The notes under the pieces: generated by a model | Databases searched by the model: none | Told to the model about the DNA's origin: nothing | What the model saw: only the letters and a program-made list of their open reading frames with translations | Position numbers and translations under genes: made by a program | In this document: positions 44,194-54,965 of the stretch, one piece after another | Numbering within the stretch: the stretch's first letter is position 1 | Layout of the letters: each line of letters starts with the position of its first letter | DNA from: a candidate division NC10 bacterium CSP1-5 | GTDB taxonomy: Bacteria > Methylomirabilota > Methylomirabilia > Methylomirabilales > CSP1-5 | Reading direction: 5' to 3' | DNA: 64,000 nt | Assembly (NCBI GenBank): GCA_001443495.1 | Contig: LDXR01000003.1 | Span: forward strand, 141,782-205,781

Positions 44194-45591
44194 CTACTTC
44201 CCGATACAAAAGTCCCGAAAGATCTGGTCGAGAATCGCCTCTGTCACGGTCTCCCCTGCGATCTCGCCCAGCGCGCTGAGCGCCCCACGGATATCCATGG
44301 CGACAAGCTCAACCGAGAGGCCCTCCCCCAGGGCACCTCGCGCCCGCTCAAGTTGTCTCTCGGCCCGCTCCAAAGCCTCCCGATGTCTCGGGCCCACCAT
44401 CAGGATCGCCTCGCCCGCCGCGTCCCCGCCGAGGAGCCGCCCTATCTCACACCGGAGGCCCTCCACGCCTTGTCGGGTGAGCGCCGACGTGGAGAGGGGC
44501 TCCACCCCGAACTGGTTCTGGTAGACGGCCGACACGACGGCGGGCTTAAGATCGCTCTTGTTGACCACGAGGATTCGCGGCTGCGGCGACTCTGACCAGG
44601 CCTTGAGATCGAGGGGCGCAATTGGCTCGCTGCCGTCCACGACGACGATGGTGAGATCGGCCCGCCCTACGGCCTCCCGGGTCCGGCGTAGGCCCTCCAT
44701 CTCAATCGGGTCCCGCGGCTCCTCTCGAAGCCCCGCGGTATCGATCAGGCGGATAGGGAACCCACGGATCTCGAGCTCCTCTTCCACGGTGTCCCGAGTC
44801 GTTCCCGGAACCACCGAGACGATCGCCCGCTCCCTCCCGAGCAGGGTATTCAAGAGACTCGATTTGCCCACATTGGGTCGGCCGGCGATCACCACGGTCG
44901 CCCCCTCCCGGAGGAGCCGCCCGTCTCTCGCCTTCTGAATAAGGGCCCCGACCCCCTCCTCGATGCGATAGATTCGTTTTTCAAGGTCACCGACCGCCGG
45001 CACATCAAGCCCCTCCTCGGGAAAATCGATCGAGGCCTCAAGGCTCGCGAGCACCGAGAGGAGCTCTGTCCGAAGCCCATCGACCTGCTCCGAGAGCCCC
45101 CCTCGAAGCTGTCGCACGGCCGCCCTGAGGCCGGCCTCGGTCTTTGCCCGAACGACCTCTAAGACCGCCTCGGCTTGGGCCAAGTCGAGTCGGCTGTTCA
45201 AGAAGGCGCGCCGGGTAAACTCCCCAGCCAGGGCAGGCCGTGACCCGTGCCGGAGGACTGCGTTGAGGATCGCCTGCACGGGGACGCGCCCGCCGTGGCC
45301 GTGTAGCTCCACCACGTCCTCTCCGGTGTAAGATCTCGGTCCCTTCATGAACACAAGGACAACCTCGTCAATCACCGCCCCGGTGCCCGAGTCGACCACA
45401 TGGCCATGGTGGATCGTATGACTTGCAAATTGGCGGGGGTCTCTACCGAACGAGGACACGAAGACGTGGGAAGCCACCTCCAAGGCGTGAGGTCCACTCA
45501 GGCGGACAACCCCGATGCTCCCCTCCCCCGGAGGGGTGGCAATCGCGGCAATGGTGTCCTGGAAGGGATCGCCCGGTTCGACTCCGCTCAC
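44194..45591 (-). CDS. mnmE: tRNA modification GTPase MnmE (TrmE)
   Basis: 465 residues. With MnmG installs the 5-carboxymethylaminomethyl group on U34. N-terminal folate-binding domain (DTIAAIATPPGEGSIGVVRL), G domain with AGRPNVGKSSLLN, PGTTRDTVEE, DTAG and NKSD, and the C-terminal catalytic FCIGK. The open frame continues upstream to 46521 as a shadow of yidC; the GTG at 45591, overlapping the yidC stop as GTGA with AAGGA upstream, is the real start. Its first seven codons match the GTGAGC-GTCGAACC repeat element. mnmG is not in the window. Confidence 0.96.
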   Translation of the reverse strand: MSGVEPGDPFQDTIAAIATPPGEGSIGVVRLSGPHALEVASHVFVSSFGRDPRQFASHTIHHGHVVDSGTGAVIDEVVLVFMKGPRSYTGEDVVELHGHGGRVPVQAILNAVLRHGSRPALAGEFTRRAFLNSRLDLAQAEAVLEVVRAKTEAGLRAAVRQLRGGLSEQVDGLRTELLSVLASLEASIDFPEEGLDVPAVGDLEKRIYRIEEGVGALIQKARDGRLLREGATVVIAGRPNVGKSSLLNTLLGRERAIVSVVPGTTRDTVEEELEIRGFPIRLIDTAGLREEPRDPIEMEGLRRTREAVGRADLTIVVVDGSEPIAPLDLKAWSESPQPRILVVNKSDLKPAVVSAVYQNQFGVEPLSTSALTRQGVEGLRCEIGRLLGGDAAGEAILMVGPRHREALERAERQLERARGALGEGLSVELVAMDIRGALSALGEIAGETVTEAILDQIFRDFCIGK

Positions 45592-47285
45592 CGCTCTTCC
45601 TTTCCCGCACCCACCGAGAGCCCGAGTCCCCGGTTCATCCGGTATTGGTGTCCGATCTGGAGGACATTGTTCACCAGCCAGTACAGGACGAGTCCTGACG
45701 GCATCCCCCAAAAGATGAAAGTGAACATCACCGGCATGAGATAGAGCATCATCTGGGCCTGGCGGGGGTCCCCGCCCATTGGGCTCATCTTCTGCTGGAT
45801 GAACATGCTGATTCCCATGATCACAGGGAGGCCGCGAACCGCGAACGCCTCGCCCATATACGGGATGGGGAAGGGCACGACAAAGAGGGTATCCGCGACC
45901 GAGAGGTTGTTGATCCAGAGCGCAAACGGGGCACGCCACAACTCGACCGAACTGGCCAGCGCGTTGTAGAGGGCGATGAAGATCGGGATCTGGATCACCA
46001 TGGGGAGGCAGCCGCCCAGCGGGTTGACGCCGTGGCGCTTGTACAGCTCCATCGTCTCCTGATTCACCTTTTGCGGATCTTTCTTGTACCGCTCCTTGAT
46101 CGCCTGAATCTTCGGTTGCAGCGCCTGCATCGCATGCATCGACTTGTGGCTCTTCTGCGCGAGGGGGTAGAAGCCGACCTTCTGCAGGATGGTGATAATG
46201 ATGATGGCGACGCCGTAGTTGCCGGTGAAGCTGTGGAGAAACCGGAGGAAATAGAGGGCCGGTCGGGCCAGAAAATCGAACCAGCCCAGATCCACGAGCT
46301 TCTGCAGATCGTGCCCCGCCTCCCGGAGCCTCGCGATCTCCTTGGGCCCGGCAAAGAGCTGGAGCGTCACTCCTGTCTCTCCACCGGGAGGGATCTTCAT
46401 CGTCGGGTACAGAAGACCTACAACCGGTCTCCCTTCGCCGTCCTTTCTGGCGACACTTGACGGGCCCGGCTCTGCGGGGATGAAGGCTGCGGTGAAATAG
46501 CGGTCCTGAATGGCCGTCCACGAGACGGCCCCGGATTTGGCGGTCTCCTGGTCACTCTTTTCCAGGGGTGGAGTGATGATCTTCCCGTCAATTCGGGCGA
46601 CGATAGAGACCGAACCGACTTGCTGATCCGGGGCTCCAAGGCGTAGACCGGGTCCCCACTCGAGGCGAAGAGTCCCCTGGTGGGGCACGCTCCGCGGATT
46701 CTGGAGCCGTATCTCGACATCGGCCAGGTACCGCCCCGGATAGAGCACCAGCGTCTTCTCCAGCACGATCCCCGAGGCCTCCTGAAACTCCAGTACAACC
46801 CGCTGGGGTTTGGTGGGGTCGGGCGCGGGTCGCTCCACGATCCGATAGAGCCCCTGCCCTCCCTCTCCCCCTTCGACCCAGACGGCAAATGGGGTGGGCG
46901 TGCTGCGGTCGGGGAGCATCCCCACGAGATCGACGAACCCGCTCTCCTCCTGGTACTGTTTGAGCTGCCAGCTCCGAATCCCGCCTCCCCGATTGGTCAG
47001 GACTACCTTCACCAGGTCGGTTTCAAGCGTGATCGCCTCTTCCCGCTCGCCTCGCCTGGGCGCCCCGACGGGCCGCGGGCTCCTGGCTTGGGGCTGAGGT
47101 GCTGCCCCCTTTGCCGCAGGTTTCTCCTCGGCCGCCTCCTTCTTTGGCTCGGTTTTTGGCTCGGTCGGCGGAGGGGCCGGCGTGAAAAAGGCCTGGTACG
47201 CTAGGAGAACGATGACGGCCAGGGCGGCCGCCACAATGGCCCTCCGCTCCGTGTCTCCTCGATCGGGGTCCGGCAATTGAGTCAC
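45588..47285 (-). CDS. yidC: Membrane protein insertase YidC
   Basis: 565 residues, Gram-negative long form: N-terminal anchor (AIVAAALAVIVLLAYQAFF), Pro/Lys-rich linker, large periplasmic beta-domain (about 90-345) and the conserved insertase core with GVAIIIITILQKVGFYPL, PLGGCLPMVIQIPIFIALY and the final hairpin. Inserts proteins alone or with Sec. GTG 47285 has GGGAGG upstream. Sits between yidD and mnmE in the classic order, but jag/khpB is missing. Confidence 0.97.
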   Translation of the reverse strand: MTQLPDPDRGDTERRAIVAAALAVIVLLAYQAFFTPAPPPTEPKTEPKKEAAEEKPAAKGAAPQPQARSPRPVGAPRRGEREEAITLETDLVKVVLTNRGGGIRSWQLKQYQEESGFVDLVGMLPDRSTPTPFAVWVEGGEGGQGLYRIVERPAPDPTKPQRVVLEFQEASGIVLEKTLVLYPGRYLADVEIRLQNPRSVPHQGTLRLEWGPGLRLGAPDQQVGSVSIVARIDGKIITPPLEKSDQETAKSGAVSWTAIQDRYFTAAFIPAEPGPSSVARKDGEGRPVVGLLYPTMKIPPGGETGVTLQLFAGPKEIARLREAGHDLQKLVDLGWFDFLARPALYFLRFLHSFTGNYGVAIIIITILQKVGFYPLAQKSHKSMHAMQALQPKIQAIKERYKKDPQKVNQETMELYKRHGVNPLGGCLPMVIQIPIFIALYNALASSVELWRAPFALWINNLSVADTLFVVPFPIPYMGEAFAVRGLPVIMGISMFIQQKMSPMGGDPRQAQMMLYLMPVMFTFIFWGMPSGLVLYWLVNNVLQIGHQYRMNRGLGLSVGAGKEER

Positions 47286-47312
47286 GGCTACCTCCCGCGT
47301 ACCCGCCTTCCC

Positions 47313-47552
47313 TCAGCGCACCGGATCAATTCCCCCGGGGTGAAGGGGATGACATCTGAGCAACCGCCCAACGGACAGGATGATTCCTTGAACGAGCCCG
47401 TACCTGCGAATTGCTTCCTCGGCGTAGGCCGAGCACGTGGGGACAAACCGGCAGGCGGGGGGGAAGAGTGGGGAGAGAAACCGCCGATAAAGCGCGATCG
47501 CCTTTAGGCTAAGGCTAGCGAGGCCTAGATGGGCGTGCCGATTCTTCCGCAT
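47313..47552 (-). CDS. yidD: Membrane protein insertion efficiency factor YidD
   Basis: 79 residues. Conserved core [32 protein letters not shown] and the tail [17 protein letters not shown], typical of the short hemolysin-domain protein that aids YidC. ATG 47552 overlaps rnpA by 38 bases; there is no good ribosome site, so translation is probably coupled to rnpA. Confidence 0.92.
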   Translation of the reverse strand: MRKNRHAHLGLASLSLKAIALYRRFLSPLFPPACRFVPTCSAYAEEAIRRYGLVQGIILSVGRLLRCHPLHPGGIDPVR

Positions 47553-47913
47553 AGTGAGGAGGGAGGTCACGAAGGAGCCCGGCCCGTCTGAAGAGGTCCG
47601 CAACAATCTCCCGGAAGGTCTCGGCGTCGCCGCCAGAGAGATCTCGGTGCACCACCACGACCAGGTCGAGTCCGTCCGCCATCTTGGCCCGGTTCAGGCG
47701 AACGTACTCCCGCAGCCGCCGCTTGATGCGATTCCGAGCAACCGCGCCACCGAGGCGCGAAGCGACGGCGAGCCCCAGCCTCTGTCCAGGGCGGCCGCGA
47801 CGGTACGCGAAGACGCTGACGCCTCGGCCAGAGACCTTTTCGCCGCCGCGGATGACTTCCCGAAACTCTTTCGTGGCGCGAATACGGTCCGCCCTCGAAA
47901 ACCGATGCCTCAC
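47515..47913 (-). CDS. rnpA: Ribonuclease P protein component
   Basis: 132 residues. RNase P protein cofactor for tRNA 5' maturation. Contains [24 protein letters not shown], with the RNR motif within [14 protein letters not shown] 47913 abuts the rpmH stop (TAG then GTG). A C-terminal tail of about 15 residues extends past the core and overlaps yidD. Confidence 0.96.
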   Translation of the reverse strand: MRHRFSRADRIRATKEFREVIRGGEKVSGRGVSVFAYRRGRPGQRLGLAVASRLGGAVARNRIKRRLREYVRLNRAKMADGLDLVVVVHRDLSGGDAETFREIVADLFRRAGLLRDLPPHYAEESARPSRPR

Positions 47914-48051
47914 CTACGTCACCGCCAGCCGCTTTCTCCCCTTGGCCCGCCGCCGGGCCAAGACTCGCTGGCCCCCCGCGCTCCTCATCCGCCGGCGAAA
48001 TCCGTGGGTGCGCTTTCGCTTAATGCGACTGGGCTGATAGGTGCGCTTCAC
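47914..48051 (-). CDS. rpmH: 50S ribosomal protein L34
   Basis: 45 residues beginning [20 protein letters not shown] and ending KGRKRLAVT, an unambiguous L34. GTG start with GAGAGGG eight bases upstream. First gene of the leftward operon and the left boundary of the probable origin. Confidence 0.97.
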   Translation of the reverse strand: MKRTYQPSRIKRKRTHGFRRRMRSAGGQRVLARRRAKGRKRLAVT

Positions 48052-48095
48052 TCCTCACGCCCTCTCCGAGTAACGTCACTCCGCCGAAGCGTTTC

Positions 48096-48124
48096 ATCGT
48101 AGTCCTCTGCGATTCACTTGTCAA
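48096..48124 (-). promoter_or_regulatory. rpmH operon promoter
   Basis: Minus strand TTGACA (48119-48124), 17-base spacer, TACGAT (48096-48101). Start near 48089, leader about 38 bases. Confidence 0.75.
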
Positions 48125-48162
48125 TTTCAATCCACGCAGGCCCGGTAGAGGGCAAAAAGTAG

Positions 48163-48191
48163 TTGTAATTGTGGGGCCGGCATGCTATAAA
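48163..48191 (+). promoter_or_regulatory. Rightward promoter at the start of the empty dnaA slot
   Basis: TTGTAA (48163-48168), 17-base spacer, TATAAA (48186-48191). Start near 48198, about 560 bases before dnaN, with no gene in between. Confidence 0.5.
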
Positions 48192-48701
48192 AACCGTGCC
48201 AAGTTCTACCCCGGGCTTCTACCAGAAAACCCGGAGTCTGGCGGTGTATCCGTTCCTGAGATAGACCATAACTATTTGAATCAAAAGGATGTTACGGGTT
48301 TTCCACACATGTGGACAATCTTGTGAGTAACTCAAAGCCTTGTCCTAAGAGCTCTGGGGGGGCGTCGAGAGAATAAACGCGCGCCTGCTGCGGCTTGGCC
48401 CGTGTGGAAACGAATCAGGCCAGAGGTGGAGCGGCTTCAGGAGGTGTTGCCCTCGTGAAGCGAGGAAGGTCGGGCGCCCGCCGCGGAGAGTGGATAAGTC
48501 AGGGAATACGAATGGAAAAGGTGTGGGGAGGTGGGGAGAGGAGAGGAGCTCGACATGTTTTCCCGTCTAATCCCCATAGTATTCCATCCTCTGTCCCAAG
48601 GTAGATCCATTTACTCTCGGTGCTTTCCGCATTTCCACAGGCCCTCCTATCTCCTACGACTTAAGATATTATCTCTATAGGTCATAGAGAGGTCACTCTT
48701 G

Positions 48702-48707
48702 TATAAT
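48702..48707 (+). promoter_or_regulatory. Perfect -10 box upstream of dnaN
   Basis: TATAAT 50 bases before the dnaN ATG, in the A+T-rich stretch. No convincing -35 hexamer at 16-18 bases. Confidence 0.4.
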
Positions 48708-48756
48708 ACGTAAGGGACCTATGAACTCATAATGGAGTGGAATAGGGAGGAAGGTG

Positions 48757-49860
48757 ATGCGTGCCCAAGTAGGTCGGAATGCATTCCTGAGCACCTTGGC
48801 GCAGGTCCAGGGCGTTATCGAGGCAAAGAGAACTCTTCCAGTCCTCTCCCATCTCCTTCTCGAGGGAAAAGGAAACACCATTAGCCTCTCAGGCACCGAC
48901 CTCGACGTTAGTATTCAGACCTCCCTTGAGGGTGAGGTCATGCACGATGGCGCTGTCGCGGTCTCGGGAAAAAAACTGTACGAGATCGTGCGCGAGCTGC
49001 CTGATGCCCCAATCGACCTTCGGTGGGAAGAGGGAAAAAATGTAGAGATCGTCTGCGCGAAATCGACCTTCCGTCTGAAAGGGATCGGACCAGAAGACTT
49101 CCCCGCCCTTCCCAAGGTCCCTGAAGGGGTCGGGATCACTATCACCCCCGAGACGCTTCGAACGATGATCCCAAAGACCCTCATTGCTGTCTCCACGGAT
49201 CAGACGCGACCGACCCTGACGGGAGCTTTTTTGCAGGTGACAGAAGCGGATCTCTGTATGGTGGCTACAGACGGTCATCGCCTCTCACTCGTCAAGGCCC
49301 CTATTGAAAAGGGAAAGAAGGAACGGAGCCTCGAGGCCATCATCCCACGGAAGGCCCTGTCAGAGCTCGGGAAGATGCTCAAGGAGGAGACGGGGGATGT
49401 TCGACTGGTTCCCTTGGACCATCAGCTTGCCTTCCTCCTGAGCCACAGCCGCTTGATCACTCGGCTGATTGAAGGACAGTTCCCCAACTACCAGCAGGTC
49501 CTCCCGTCTCCGAGCGGCCCGAAAGCAGTGCTCCGCCGGGACGATCTCCTCGGCGCTCTTCGCCGCACCTCGACGATTGCGGGGGATCGGGCGACGCCAA
49601 CCGTTCTCGAGTTGAAGGCGGGGCGCCTCATGATCTCCTGTACGAATATCGATCTCGGCGAGGCGAAGGAGGAGCTTTCTATGGAGTATCGAGGGGCGGA
49701 GACCACCGTCGGGTTCAACGCCAGGTACCTCCTGGACTTCTTGGGTGTGGTGGAGGAGTCGGAGGTCTCGATGCACGTCCAGGATCCGTTGTCCCCCGCC
49801 CTGTTCGAACCACACAAAGGGGAGGGCTTCAGCTGCGTCATTATGCCCATGCGGATATGA
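48757..49860 (+). CDS. dnaN: DNA polymerase III beta sliding clamp
   Basis: 367 residues, three repeated clamp domains. Marks: RTLPVLSHLLLEGKGNTISL, VATDGHRLSLVKAPIEKG, and the C-terminal IMPMRI (equivalent of the MPMR/L end). ATG 48757 has GGAGG six bases upstream; a GTG one codon earlier is too close. Followed by a strong terminator, so it is not co-transcribed with gyrB from its own promoter without read-through. recF, usually next, is absent. Confidence 0.98.
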   Translation: MRAQVGRNAFLSTLAQVQGVIEAKRTLPVLSHLLLEGKGNTISLSGTDLDVSIQTSLEGEVMHDGAVAVSGKKLYEIVRELPDAPIDLRWEEGKNVEIVCAKSTFRLKGIGPEDFPALPKVPEGVGITITPETLRTMIPKTLIAVSTDQTRPTLTGAFLQVTEADLCMVATDGHRLSLVKAPIEKGKKERSLEAIIPRKALSELGKMLKEETGDVRLVPLDHQLAFLLSHSRLITRLIEGQFPNYQQVLPSPSGPKAVLRRDDLLGALRRTSTIAGDRATPTVLELKAGRLMISCTNIDLGEAKEELSMEYRGAETTVGFNARYLLDFLGVVEESEVSMHVQDPLSPALFEPHKGEGFSCVIMPMRI

Positions 49861-52398
<2,538 letters not shown>

Positions 52399-52410
52399 GG
52401 AGGCGAAGGC

Positions 52411-54954
52411 GTGCCAGAGGATCGGACTGAAGAGCCGCGGATCGGCGAGGTAAGACCCACCGACATCCACGAGGAGATGCGGCGGTCGTACCTGGACTAC
52501 GCCATGAGCGTCATCATCGGGCGGGCCCTGCCCGATGTCCGGGACGGGCTGAAACCGGTGCACCGCCGGGTGCTCTACGCCATGCAAGAGCTGGGACTCG
52601 CCTTCAATCGCCCCTACAAGAAGGCGGCCCGGGTGGTGGGAGAGGTCCTGGGGAAGTATCATCCGCACGGCGATGCGGCCGTCTACGACACCCTTGTCCG
52701 TCTCGTCCAGGATTTCTCAATGCGCTACCCCCTGATCGACGGGCAGGGGAACTTCGGGTCTGTCGATGGCGATGCGCCCGCCGCGATGCGCTACACCGAG
52801 GTCAGGTTAGCCCGGATCGCCCAGGAGCTGCTTCGGGACATCGACAAGGAGACGGTCGACTTCGTCCCCAATTTTGATGACACCCTTCAGGAGCCGGCGC
52901 TCTTGCCGGCCGCCCTCCCCAACCTTCTCGTGAACGGCTCGTCAGGGATCGCCGTCGGCATGGCCACCAATATCCCACCCCATAACCTGGGAGAGGTGGT
53001 GAGTGCGGTGATCCTGCAGCTGGAGAACGCGGACGTCTCCCTCGAAGAGCTGATGGTGGTCCTCCCCGGCCCCGACTTCCCCACGGCCGCCTTCATCCAC
53101 GGCCGCGCCGGAATCGAGGAGGCCTACCGGACGGGACGGGGGTTGATCCAGATGCGGGCGAAGGCCTTCGTGGAGAAGGGACGAGGGGGTCGCGAGAGCA
53201 TCATCATCTCGGAACTCCCCTACCAGGTCAACAAGGCGAAGCTCATCGAGCGGATCGCCGAGCTGATTCGGGACGGGAGGGTGCAGGGCATCGCCGATCT
53301 CCGCGATGAGTCTGATCGGGAAGGGATGCGGATCGTCCTGGAACTGAAGAGGGACGAGACGCCCCGGCCGATCCTGAATCAGCTCTACAAGCACACCCCC
53401 ATGCAGTCCACCTTCGGCGTCATCATGCTGGGTCTGGTCGAAAACCAGCCGAAGGTCTGCACGCTGAAGCAGCAGCTGCAATACTTCATCGCTCATCGGC
53501 GCACGGTGGTGGTGCGCCGGACCCGCTTCGACCTGCGAAAAGCGGAGGAACGGGCCCACATCCTGGAGGGCTATCGGATCGCCCTGGACCACCTGGACGA
53601 GGTCATCGCCCTCATCCGGCGCTCGCGAACGGTGGAGGACGCCAGGACGGGTTTGGTGCAGCGCTTCACCATGACGCCGACCCAGGCCCAGGCCATCCTG
53701 GACCTCCGACTCCAGCGGCTGACGGCGCTCGAGCGGCAGAAGATTCAGGACGAGTATCAGGAGACACTGCAGACCATCGCGCGGCTGCAGGCGATTCTGC
53801 AGAGCGAGGGGCTGGTGCGCCAGATCATCAAGGAGGAACTGCTGGCCCTCACGGAGGCCTATGGGGATCCCCGCCGGACCCAGATCGGGGAAGTGACGAC
53901 CGAGATCAGCCTCGAAGACATGGTCGCCGACGAGGAGATGGTGATCACCATCACCCATGGCGGGTATATCAAGCGAAGCCCCCTCAGCGTTTACCGTGCC
54001 CAGCGGCGGGGGGGCAAGGGGATGACCGGCATGGCCCCCAAGGAGGAGGATTACGTCGAGCATCTCTTTGTGGCCACGACCCACAGCTACATCCTCCTCT
54101 TTACCAATCTGGGCCGGGTGCACTGGCTGAAGGTCCACGAGGTTCCCCAGCTCGGTCGGGCGGCGCGCGGGAAGTCAATTGCCAACCTCGTTGAGGTGCA
54201 GGCCGGGGAGCACGTGACCACCATGATCCCCATCCGTCAATTCGAGGTCGATCGGTATCTGGTGATGGCGACCAGACGGGGGGTGGTCAAGAAGACAGAG
54301 CTGAGCGCCTATGCCAACCCGCGGGCGGGGGGGATCATTGCGCTGTCGCTCGATGAGGGGGACGAGCTGATCGGGGTTGCCATGACGCGCGGTACGGAGG
54401 ACATCTTCCTGGGGACCCGAAATGGGATGGCGATCCGGTTCAAAGAGGACGATGTCCGGCCCATGGGTCGGGCGGCGCGCGGGGTCACCGGAATCCGCCT
54501 GACATCCCGTGATCAGGTGGTCGGGATGGAGATCGTCTCTGAGGGGGCGCAGATGCTGACGGTCACCGAGCGCGGATTCGGGAAGCGGACCGATGTCTCC
54601 GAGTACCGAGTCCAGGGGCGTGGTGGCCAGGGGATCATCAATATTCGGGTGACCGACAAGAACGGCCCGGTCGTGGGGATCAAACAGGTCCGGGAGGAGG
54701 ACGGGGTGATGATGATCTCCCAGGAGGGGAAGGTGACCCGCCTTCGGGTCCGGGAGATCCGCGATACGGGTCGGGCTGCACAGGGAGTGCGGCTTCAGGG
54801 CCTGGGGGAGGGGGACCGCGTGGCTGCGGTGACCGCCGTCGTGATGGAGGAGGACGAGGTCGCGGAGGCCGGGCCTGAACCTGTCGGGGGCACCCCTGAG
54901 CCGGCCGAAGGCCCCCCTGAGCTTGTCGAAGGGGACGAGCCCGAAGAGGAGTAA
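52411..54954 (+). CDS. gyrA: DNA gyrase subunit A
   Basis: 847 residues. Catalytic Tyr128 in APAAMRYTEVRLARI, quinolone-pocket region KYHPHGDAAVYDTLV, coiled coil, and six-bladed C-terminal DNA-wrapping domain with the GyrA-box-like RRGGKGMTGM. GTG 52411 with GGGAGG upstream, twelve bases after gyrB. The last 30 residues are a tandem seven-residue repeat (PEPVGG-T, PEPAEG-P, PELVEG) plus acidic end, encoded by three copies of a CCTGAGC-TGTCGAAGG element; acidic GyrA tails regulate activity in other bacteria, so the insertion may be functional. Confidence 0.97.
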   Translation: MPEDRTEEPRIGEVRPTDIHEEMRRSYLDYAMSVIIGRALPDVRDGLKPVHRRVLYAMQELGLAFNRPYKKAARVVGEVLGKYHPHGDAAVYDTLVRLVQDFSMRYPLIDGQGNFGSVDGDAPAAMRYTEVRLARIAQELLRDIDKETVDFVPNFDDTLQEPALLPAALPNLLVNGSSGIAVGMATNIPPHNLGEVVSAVILQLENADVSLEELMVVLPGPDFPTAAFIHGRAGIEEAYRTGRGLIQMRAKAFVEKGRGGRESIIISELPYQVNKAKLIERIAELIRDGRVQGIADLRDESDREGMRIVLELKRDETPRPILNQLYKHTPMQSTFGVIMLGLVENQPKVCTLKQQLQYFIAHRRTVVVRRTRFDLRKAEERAHILEGYRIALDHLDEVIALIRRSRTVEDARTGLVQRFTMTPTQAQAILDLRLQRLTALERQKIQDEYQETLQTIARLQAILQSEGLVRQIIKEELLALTEAYGDPRRTQIGEVTTEISLEDMVADEEMVITITHGGYIKRSPLSVYRAQRRGGKGMTGMAPKEEDYVEHLFVATTHSYILLFTNLGRVHWLKVHEVPQLGRAARGKSIANLVEVQAGEHVTTMIPIRQFEVDRYLVMATRRGVVKKTELSAYANPRAGGIIALSLDEGDELIGVAMTRGTEDIFLGTRNGMAIRFKEDDVRPMGRAARGVTGIRLTSRDQVVGMEIVSEGAQMLTVTERGFGKRTDVSEYRVQGRGGQGIINIRVTDKNGPVVGIKQVREEDGVMMISQEGKVTRLRVREIRDTGRAAQGVRLQGLGEGDRVAAVTAVVMEEDEVAEAGPEPVGGTPEPAEGPPELVEGDEPEEE
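54871..54934 (+). repeat. Three 21-bp CCTGAGCTTGTCGAAGG-type units in gyrA end
   Basis: CCTGAACCTGTCGGGGG, CCTGAGCCGGCCGAAGG and CCTGAGCTTGTCGAAGG start at 54873, 54894 and 54915, exactly 21 bases apart, so the frame is kept. The last copy equals a short element dispersed in many G+C-rich genomes. Confidence 0.8.
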
Positions 54955-54965
54955 GGGCCCGGGCG

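Larger units (their letters stand above)
48052..48756. other. Probable replication origin (oriC) in place of dnaA
   Basis: No gene is visible in 705 bases. DnaA-box-like sites: TTTTCCACA (48299-48307) facing TTGTCCACA (48310-48318, minus) as one dyad, GTTTCCACA (48403-48411, minus), TTATCCACT (48489-48497, minus) and ATTTCCACA (48631-48639). An A+T-rich stretch (about 48655-48712) follows. Gene orientation switches here from leftward to rightward, parS lies 4.6 kb away, and rpmH and dnaN flank the gap, as in classical origins. No dnaA reading frame or remnant is recognisable. Confidence 0.7.

Noticed and set aside
45592-46521. 310-residue N-terminal extension of mnmE
   Set aside because: It is yidC read in another frame; the GTG at 45591 with a ribosome site and canonical MnmE start is the true beginning.
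48395-48604. 69-residue frame in the origin gap as a dnaA remnant
   Set aside because: Arg/Gly-rich, no AAA+ or DnaA domain IV pattern, and no supporting ribosome site.
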